From JBKPNX01 sp046732855 (GTDB taxonomy: Bacteria; Pseudomonadota; Alphaproteobacteria; Geminicoccales; Geminicoccaceae), in the NCBI GenBank assembly GCA_046732855.1, contig JBKPNX010000011.1, positions 1 to 11,478 of the forward strand: DNA of 11,478 nt, written 5' to 3'. The notes below the pieces were generated by a model. The model saw only the letters and a program-made list of their open reading frames with translations. It was not told where the DNA came from and ran no database searches. Shown here one piece after another: positions 6,802 through 11,478 of the stretch. Each line of letters opens with the position of its first letter. Within the stretch, counting starts at the first letter, position 1. A program made the translations under genes and the position numbers.

Positions 6802-7592
6802 TGACGACCGCATCGGTGGAGGTCGGCGGCGCACGGCTGGTCTACCATCGCCGGGAGCCATCGACCGCCGGGCAGGGTGTGCCGGTGATCCTGCTGCATC
6901 CATGGTTCGGCTGCTGGCAGTTCTGGCGGCAGAGCGTGGACGCCTTGCCTGAGTTCGAGAGTTACTTGGTCGACCTCTACTCTCTCGGCACGGGCGCCGA
7001 CTGGCGGCGCTTCGCCGGCCCGCAGGGCTTGGCAGAGGCCGTCGGTGCGATGCTCGACGCGTTGCACATCGAGCGCTGCAGCATCGTCGGAAACTCCATG
7101 GGCGGCATTGCGGCGCAGGTGCTCGCGGCGGCGCGCGGTGACCAGATCGACAGGCTGATCCTGGTCGGCACCGGCGCCCGCACGGCCGGCCTCAAGCCCG
7201 AGTTCCGCCAAACGGTGGACCAGTGGATCGCCGGTGGGCCGGACCCAGCCATCACCCAACGCCTCGTCGATGCCCTGATCGCGCGGCGCCCGGCGCCGGA
7301 AGAGTTCGACCAGTTCGTCGGCATGGTCGTGAATGCCAACAAGGCTTTCATGGGCGCCGTGCTGAACAGCGCCTTCGTCCTCGACCTGCGCCCGGAACTG
7401 CCAAAGATCAGCGCGACGACGCTCGTCATCCGCGGCGAGCTCGATGCGGCACGTACGCGCGCGCACGTGGAGGAGTTGCTGGCCGGCATCCCGAACAGCA
7501 CGGCGCTGGAGATGCCCGACGCCGGCCACTCCCCCCAGGTCGACAGCCCGGAGGCGTTCTCGCGCGCGCTACGCGAGTTCCTGCTCGCATGA
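6798..7592 (+). CDS. Alpha/beta-fold hydrolase
   Basis: 264-residue cytoplasmic alpha/beta hydrolase with a full catalytic triad, counted from ATG 6798: nucleophile Ser100 in the elbow GNSMGG (98-103), acid Asp216 in IRGELDAAR and His244 in DAGHSPQ. The oxyanion-hole segment is LLHPWFGCWQFW (32-43), in place of the common HG-G pattern. A helical cap of roughly residues 130-200 lies between the elbow and the acid strand. ATG 6798 overlaps the amidohydrolase stop; a second ATG at 6801 is better spaced from GGAG (6792-6795) and may be the real start, a one-residue difference. The family covers esterases, C-C bond hydrolases and RutD-like aminoacrylate hydrolases of pyrimidine breakdown. Its place between two ring-opening enzymes suggests it acts on their product, as an amidase or esterase, but this is inferred from context only. 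Confidence 0.85.
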   Translation: MMTTASVEVGGARLVYHRREPSTAGQGVPVILLHPWFGCWQFWRQSVDALPEFESYLVDLYSLGTGADWRRFAGPQGLAEAVGAMLDALHIERCSIVGNSMGGIAAQVLAAARGDQIDRLILVGTGARTAGLKPEFRQTVDQWIAGGPDPAITQRLVDALIARRPAPEEFDQFVGMVVNANKAFMGAVLNSAFVLDLRPELPKISATTLVIRGELDAARTRAHVEELLAGIPNSTALEMPDAGHSPQVDSPEAFSRALREFLLA

Positions 7593-7616
7593 ACAGGGCG
7601 AACCGGAGAATCTGAC

Positions 7617-8555
7617 ATGCCTTATGCGCCTTTTCAGAGTGTCGACGTCCCGGGTCCGCCGCGGGATTTCGTCGGCTATGGCCGCAAGGTGCCCAAGGTG
7701 CGCTGGCCGGACGATGCCCGCGTGGCCGTCAGCATCGTTCTCAACTACGAGGAAGGTTCCGAGTACAGTCACCCGAACGGCGACCGGCGCAACGACGGTC
7801 TGGTCGAGATGATCTACGGGTTCGACCCGCAGTATCGTGACCTATGCGCCGAATCGGTCTTCGAGTACGGGTCGCGCGCCGGCGTCTGGCGGCTCGAGCG
7901 CCTGCTCACCGAGCTCGAGATCCGGATCACCTTCTATGCCTGCGCGGTCGCGCTCGAGCGCAATCCGGAGGTCGCCGCGTGGCTCAAGGAAGCCGGCCAC
8001 GAACCCTGCAGTCACGGCTGGCGCTGGGAAGAGGTCTGGCGGCTCTCGCGCGAGGAGGAAGCCGAGCACATCCGCCGCGCGATCGCCTCGATCCAGGCGA
8101 CCTGCGGGGTCCGTCCGTCCGGCTGGTATTGCCGCTACGGGCCGTCGGTCAACACGCGCGAGCTGCTGGTCGAAGAGGGCGGCTTCGTGTACGATTCCGA
8201 CGCCTATAACGACGACCTGCCCTACTACGTCGACGTCAAGGGGACACGCCACCTCGTGATCCCCTATACGCTCACCTACAACGATGCGAAGTTCGGCGTG
8301 CTGCCGGGCTACGGCTCGCCTGCTGATTTCGCCGACAACCTGAAGCGCGGTTTCGACCAGCTCTGGGACGAGGGCGCCACCCGTCCACGCATGATGTCGA
8401 TCGGCCTGCATCCGAGGCTGATCGGGCAGGCAAGCCGGATTCACGCGCTGCGCGAGTTCCTCGAATACGCCGGGAAGAAAGGCAAAGTCTGGTTCGCCCG
8501 CCGGATCGACATCGCCAACTGGTGGAACGAGCATCGGGCGGAGTTCGGCGCTTAA
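7617..8555 (+). CDS. Polysaccharide-deacetylase-fold protein, PuuE/allantoinase-like
   Basis: 312-residue cytoplasmic protein of the NodB-homology fold, in the branch that includes the PuuE cofactor-independent allantoinase and related peptidoglycan-deacetylase-like proteins. The start DFVGYGRKVPKVRWPDDARVA, then VSIVLNYEEGSEY (38-50), match the PuuE-type N-terminus, where NYEEG replaces the TFDDG metal motif of true deacetylases. CSHGWRW (131-137) is the PuuE-type second motif. The stretch GWYCRYGPSVNTRELL (169-184), then EEGGFVYDSDAYNDDLPYY, is the conserved core, but CRYGPS stands where allantoinases, as I recall them, usually read TGRTS. There is no signal peptide, which argues against a cell-wall role and for a small-molecule ring hydrolase. 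ATG 7617 has GGAG at 7605-7608, 8 bases upstream, and follows the hydrolase by 24 bases. Allantoinase is possible but not established; a hydantoin- or pyrimidine-like ring is equally consistent. Confidence 0.82.
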   Translation: MPYAPFQSVDVPGPPRDFVGYGRKVPKVRWPDDARVAVSIVLNYEEGSEYSHPNGDRRNDGLVEMIYGFDPQYRDLCAESVFEYGSRAGVWRLERLLTELEIRITFYACAVALERNPEVAAWLKEAGHEPCSHGWRWEEVWRLSREEEAEHIRRAIASIQATCGVRPSGWYCRYGPSVNTRELLVEEGGFVYDSDAYNDDLPYYVDVKGTRHLVIPYTLTYNDAKFGVLPGYGSPADFADNLKRGFDQLWDEGATRPRMMSIGLHPRLIGQASRIHALREFLEYAGKKGKVWFARRIDIANWWNEHRAEFGA

Positions 8556-8616
8556 CAGGCCCGACGCTGGCGCCGTTATTGCGCGAAATCACAAGCAACT
8601 ATGAGGGAGATCGACC
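8556..8616. other. 61-base gap between the deacetylase-like gene and the second importer
   Basis: This is the largest gap downstream of the first importer's ATPase start. I see no convincing terminator hairpin with a U tract and no good promoter pair; the only clear element is the ribosome binding site AGGGAG at 8604-8609. Read-through from the enzyme genes into the second importer is therefore likely, although a weak internal promoter cannot be excluded. Confidence 0.4.
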
Positions 8617-9936
8617 GTGCAAGCTCTTGGCTTCTTACCCGCGACCGCACGCGCTGCGCTGGCCGGTGGCCTGATACTCGGCGTCGCGAGCGTCCCGACG
8701 TCGGCGCCCTCTGCCGCCGGGTTCTATGAGCCTGCGCCGCCGGAGCCGGGCACCGAGATTCCGTCGGCCACGGTCAAGTTCGGCATGCGGCCCTATGCCG
8801 ACAACACCTTCTACGTGATCGCGATGAAGCAGGGCTGGTTCAAAGACGTCGGCATCACGATCGGGCCGGAGGAGCTAGGCCTCAAAGTCACCGACAGCAA
8901 CGTGATCGCGCTGCTGCTCAACGGCCAGCTCGACATGTCGAGCCAGTACTGCCCGCTGCTGCTGCCGACCTACAAGACCTCCGACAAGCTCAAATGCGTG
9001 GCCTTCACCGACAACTTTCTCGGCACCGCGATCCTCGCCAACCCGGCCCTGGGGCTCAAGTCCTTCAAGGACCACATCGCCGAGGGCATGGACTTCGACG
9101 AGGCGGTCAAGGCGGCGCTGACGCCGCTCGAGGGCAAGACTCTGGTAGGCTCGCCGGTGCTGAGCAAGCGGCCGTTCGAGGAGGCTCTGCAGCAGTTCAG
9201 CGGGGTCACATGGAACCTCGAGACGATGGATGACGCAAAGGCGCTGGTGCTCGCCAAGGCCGGTCGCATCGATTTTGCCGATCCGGAGGGCGCCCCGATC
9301 GTCTACACGCTGCTGCAGGCCGGCTGGACCGATCTGGTCGACATCGGCGACCTCTACGAGCACGGGCCGGGCGGCATCGATTCGCCGGTCGAGAAGCTCG
9401 TCGCGATCGTCGGCATCGCTGGCAATGCCGACTACCTGAGCCAGAACCAGAACGCGGTGCTGCGCTTCCTGTCGGTGGTCTGGCGTACGATCGACGCAGT
9501 CCAGAAGGATCCCTCGCTTTACCAGCTGCAGGCGCCATATCTGAACAGTGTGGCCGGCACCGATCTCGATGCCGCCGGCGTGGAGCAGACGGTGGCGATC
9601 CTTCATCCCTACTCGTCATTCGAAGACAACGACAAGTACTTCGTCGACAAGGACCACATCCTCTACTGGAAGAACGCCTGGCCCGCGGTCATAGGAGACT
9701 GGACCGACAAGGGTCTGGTCCCGGCGGACGCGGTCACCACGGAACAGTTCATCTGGGCGGCGCCGATCTGGCAGCAGATGAAAGACTATCAGTCCAAGTC
9801 CGGCGCTTTGATCAGCCAGCTCGAGGGCAAGTCGCTTGACGCCGACAAGCAGGAGCTCCTGACCAAGGCGAAGCAGCACTACGAGTGGTTCAACTTCCTC
9901 GACGCCTACCGGCTGGCGAGCGCGGCAGCGTCTTGA
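8617..9936 (+). CDS. Periplasmic substrate-binding protein of an SsuA/TauA/NMT1-type ABC importer
   Basis: 439-residue periplasmic binding protein of the nitrate/sulfonate/taurine and THI5/NMT1-like superfamily. It starts at GTG 8617 with AGGGAG at 8604-8609, 7 bases upstream. The N-terminus has a hydrophobic segment ARAALAGGLILGVASV and small residues around 28-35 that suit Sec cleavage. The first lobe opens with VKFGMRPYADNTFYVIAMKQGWF (53-75), the usual family start, then NVIALLLNGQLDMSSQY (95-111). It is about 100 residues longer than typical SsuA proteins; the excess includes an insertion near 150-175 and a helical C-terminal tail from about 390. Known family ligands are sulfonates, nitrate, bicarbonate, pyrimidine vitamin precursors and aromatic acids. 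The adjacent ring-opening enzymes make a heterocyclic or ureide ligand reasonable, but this is inference. It is unrelated to the first binding protein in the window. Confidence 0.85.
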   Translation: MQALGFLPATARAALAGGLILGVASVPTSAPSAAGFYEPAPPEPGTEIPSATVKFGMRPYADNTFYVIAMKQGWFKDVGITIGPEELGLKVTDSNVIALLLNGQLDMSSQYCPLLLPTYKTSDKLKCVAFTDNFLGTAILANPALGLKSFKDHIAEGMDFDEAVKAALTPLEGKTLVGSPVLSKRPFEEALQQFSGVTWNLETMDDAKALVLAKAGRIDFADPEGAPIVYTLLQAGWTDLVDIGDLYEHGPGGIDSPVEKLVAIVGIAGNADYLSQNQNAVLRFLSVVWRTIDAVQKDPSLYQLQAPYLNSVAGTDLDAAGVEQTVAILHPYSSFEDNDKYFVDKDHILYWKNAWPAVIGDWTDKGLVPADAVTTEQFIWAAPIWQQMKDYQSKSGALISQLEGKSLDADKQELLTKAKQHYEWFNFLDAYRLASAAAS

Positions 9937-9946
9937 GCGAGGGGGC

Positions 9947-9950
9947 GAGG
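9947..9950 (+). promoter_or_regulatory. Ribosome binding site fixing the second-importer permease start at 9957
   Basis: GAGG lies 6 bases before ATG 9957. The same frame is open further upstream to an ATG at 9885, but that lies inside the binding-protein gene and has no good site, so 9957 is preferred. Confidence 0.6.
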
Positions 9951-9956
9951 CCGAGC

Positions 9957-10850
9957 ATGAGCGGCCTCGGACAGGCCGACGGGGGCCGGCGGACGCCGGC
10001 CCTCGCCCCGGGCCGTGCCGCCACGCCCGGCTGGCCGCTGCTCGGCCGGACGATCGCCCGGCGCGTCGACGTTCACGGCTTCCTGGGCCTTTTGCTGTTC
10101 GTGGTCGTCTGGCAGCTCCTGACCTACGTGATCCCGCGCTTTTCCCTGCCGCAGCCACTTCAGGTCGCGCAGCGCGTGGTCGAGGACTTCATCCTCGCCG
10201 ACTACTTGGTCGCCTACGGCCTGCCGGCGACGGGCCTGTTCGACAGCATGCTTTACACCACGACCAACGTCCTGATCGCGGTCGCCATCGGCGGCGCGGT
10301 CGGCACGCTATTCGGTCTGATCACCGCGCGTTTCGAGCTGGCGCGGGCGATCCTCGACCCGGTGACGATGACGGCCGGCACCGTCCCGATCCTGGTCCTC
10401 GCGCCGTTCTTCCTGATCTGGTTCGGCATCGGCCGCGTCAGCTCCGTCCTGCTGGTCGTGATCTATGTCGCCGTGATTCTGTACATCTACGCGCAGCGTG
10501 CGGCGGACAACCTCGACCCGGTCTACGAGGACGCCGCGTATACGCTTGGCGCCAGCCCGCGGCGCGCGGTCTGGGACGTGCTGATTCCGGGCACCGTGCC
10601 GCAGATTCTGGGCGGCATCCGGATCGCGCTGGCCGGCGCCTGGGGGCTGGAGGCGATCGCCGAGCTGCTCGGCTCGCAGCACGGCATCGGCAAGATCGTG
10701 CAGGTGCTCGCCGGCTCGACCGACATCCTGGGCATCTTCGCCGCGCTACTCGTGTTGGGCGTGGTAGCGGTGCTGTTCGATGCGCTGGCCGCGCTGCTGT
10801 TCTCGCATATTACGGCCTGGAGCGTCACAGCGCGCACCAGTGGGGAGTAG
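9957..10850 (+). CDS. SsuC/TauC-type ABC importer permease
   Basis: 297-residue inner-membrane permease of the BPD_transp_1 family. The start is taken at ATG 9957, 20 bases after the binding-protein stop. Roughly 40 N-terminal residues rich in Gly, Arg and Pro form a cytoplasmic tail, then about six membrane segments follow, the first being GFLGLLLFVVVWQLLTYVI (41-59). The cytoplasmic EAA coupling loop is clear at residues 191-211: EDAAYTLGAS, a basic segment, and the closing conserved LIP, ending at Pro211. This loop docks on the ATPase encoded next. The segment AGTVPILVLAPFFLIWFGIG (140-159) is also typical of SsuC/TauC proteins. It is unrelated to the two CUT2 permeases upstream. Confidence 0.88.
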   Translation: MSGLGQADGGRRTPALAPGRAATPGWPLLGRTIARRVDVHGFLGLLLFVVVWQLLTYVIPRFSLPQPLQVAQRVVEDFILADYLVAYGLPATGLFDSMLYTTTNVLIAVAIGGAVGTLFGLITARFELARAILDPVTMTAGTVPILVLAPFFLIWFGIGRVSSVLLVVIYVAVILYIYAQRAADNLDPVYEDAAYTLGASPRRAVWDVLIPGTVPQILGGIRIALAGAWGLEAIAELLGSQHGIGKIVQVLAGSTDILGIFAALLVLGVVAVLFDALAALLFSHITAWSVTARTSGE

Positions 10851-10855
10851 CCGGC

Positions 10856-11478
10856 ATGCGGCAGGACATGATCGTCGCGACCGGGATCAGCCGCGAGTTC
10901 CACCGCGCCGACGGCCAGCTCGTGCAGGCGCTAGCTGAGGTGTCCTTCGCTATCGAGCGCGGCCAGTTCGTCTGTATCGTCGGGCGGTCGGGCTGCGGCA
11001 AGTCGACCCTTCTGCAGATGATCGCCGGCCTCTTGCTGCCGTCTCGCGGCACGATGGCGGTCAACGGCGCCCCGGTCACCGGCCCCGGGCCGGCCCGCGG
11101 GATGGTTTTCCAGAAGGACAGCGTGTTTCCCTGGCTGCGCGTGATCCGCAACGTGGAGTACGGTCTCAAGTGCCGGGGCGTCGACAAGGCGGAGCGTCAG
11201 CGGATCGCCAGCTTCTATCTCGAGCGGGTCGGGCTCTCGCATGTGGCCTGGGTGTGGCCGCGCGAGCTTTCGGGGGGCATGCTGAAACGGGTCGCCGTCG
11301 CCACGGTATTCGCCAACGGCGCCGAAGTGCTGCTGCTCGACGAGCCGTTCGGCTCCGTCGACTACGTCACCAAGCGGCTGCTGCACGAGGTCCTGCTGAC
11401 GCTCTGGTCGGAGGCCGAGACCGGCGCGCGGCGCACCGTCGTGTTCGTGACCCACGACGTCGACGAGGCCCTGATCCT
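10856..11478 (+). CDS. SsuB/TauB-type ABC importer ATPase, truncated by the right edge
   Basis: The frame is open from ATG 10856, 5 bases after the permease stop, to the window edge, giving the first 207 residues of a protein usually about 250-280 long. Walker A is GRSGCGKST (43-51), the Q-loop Gln86 lies in VFQKDSVFPWL, the signature is LSGGMLKRV (138-146), Walker B is VLLLDEPFG (158-166) and the H-loop His200 lies in VFVTHDVDEA. The sequence ends just after that, so only the C-terminal regulatory helices are missing. All motifs needed for ATP hydrolysis are present. LKR in the signature replaces the common RQR, and the D-loop reads SVD in place of SALD; both are mild changes. It completes the second importer with the binding protein and permease upstream. 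Confidence 0.9.
   Translation, partial: MRQDMIVATGISREFHRADGQLVQALAEVSFAIERGQFVCIVGRSGCGKSTLLQMIAGLLLPSRGTMAVNGAPVTGPGPARGMVFQKDSVFPWLRVIRNVEYGLKCRGVDKAERQRIASFYLERVGLSHVAWVWPRELSGGMLKRVAVATVFANGAEVLLLDEPFGSVDYVTKRLLHEVLLTLWSEAETGARRTVVFVTHDVDEALI

Noticed and set aside
7617..8555. Cell-wall peptidoglycan or chitin deacetylase, suggested by the fold
   Set aside because: There is no signal peptide, the catalytic TFDD motif is replaced by NYEEG, and the neighbours are small-molecule hydrolases and importers, so the PuuE-like reading is preferred.
1..11478. CRISPR arrays, tRNA or rRNA genes, insertion sequences, phage or toxin-antitoxin genes
   Set aside because: I looked for regularly spaced repeats, transposase or integrase motifs, terminal inverted repeats and structured RNA signatures and saw none. 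The window reads as an ordinary-composition catabolic operon.

Overview
The window is GC-rich, with a strong preference for G or C at third codon positions. It reads as a chromosomal catabolic locus of a proteobacterium, most likely an alphaproteobacterium of the Rhizobiales or Rhodospirillales type. That placement is inferred from codon usage, the many short overlaps between genes and the transporter-rich layout; no rRNA or marker gene is present to prove it. All supported genes lie on the + strand.

Layout. Positions 3-257 hold the 3' end of an unidentified gene. Positions 258-674 contain no gene I can support, but end in an inverted repeat and a strong ribosome binding site. Next comes a complete CUT2-type (ribose/galactose family) ABC importer: periplasmic binding protein (675-1817), a hairpin between genes, a double-domain ATPase (about 1895-3445) and two different permeases (3442-4431, 4428-5381). 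Three hydrolase genes follow: a dihydropyrimidinase/hydantoinase-type amidohydrolase (5401-6801), an alpha/beta hydrolase (6798-7592) and a PuuE/allantoinase-like polysaccharide-deacetylase-fold protein (7617-8555). The window ends with a second, unrelated importer of the nitrate/sulfonate/taurine (SsuABC/TauABC) type: binding protein (8617-9936), permease (9957-10850) and an ATPase cut by the right edge (10856 to end).

How the genes may work together. The junctions at 3442-3445, 4428-4431 and 6798-6801 are 4-base stop/start overlaps, and most other gaps are 19-61 bases, so 675 to the right edge is probably one operon or two closely linked ones. Two of the three enzymes belong to families that open cyclic ureides (hydantoin, dihydropyrimidine and allantoin-type rings) using unrelated folds. 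The simplest inference is uptake and stepwise hydrolysis of a cyclic ureide or amide, perhaps a modified nucleobase, nucleoside or glycosylated compound, which could explain having both a sugar/nucleoside-type importer and an SsuABC-type importer. No N-carbamoyl hydrolase, hydantoin racemase, oxidoreductase or regulator is visible here. The hydantoinase departs from the family consensus at several active-site positions, so its substrate should not be assumed.
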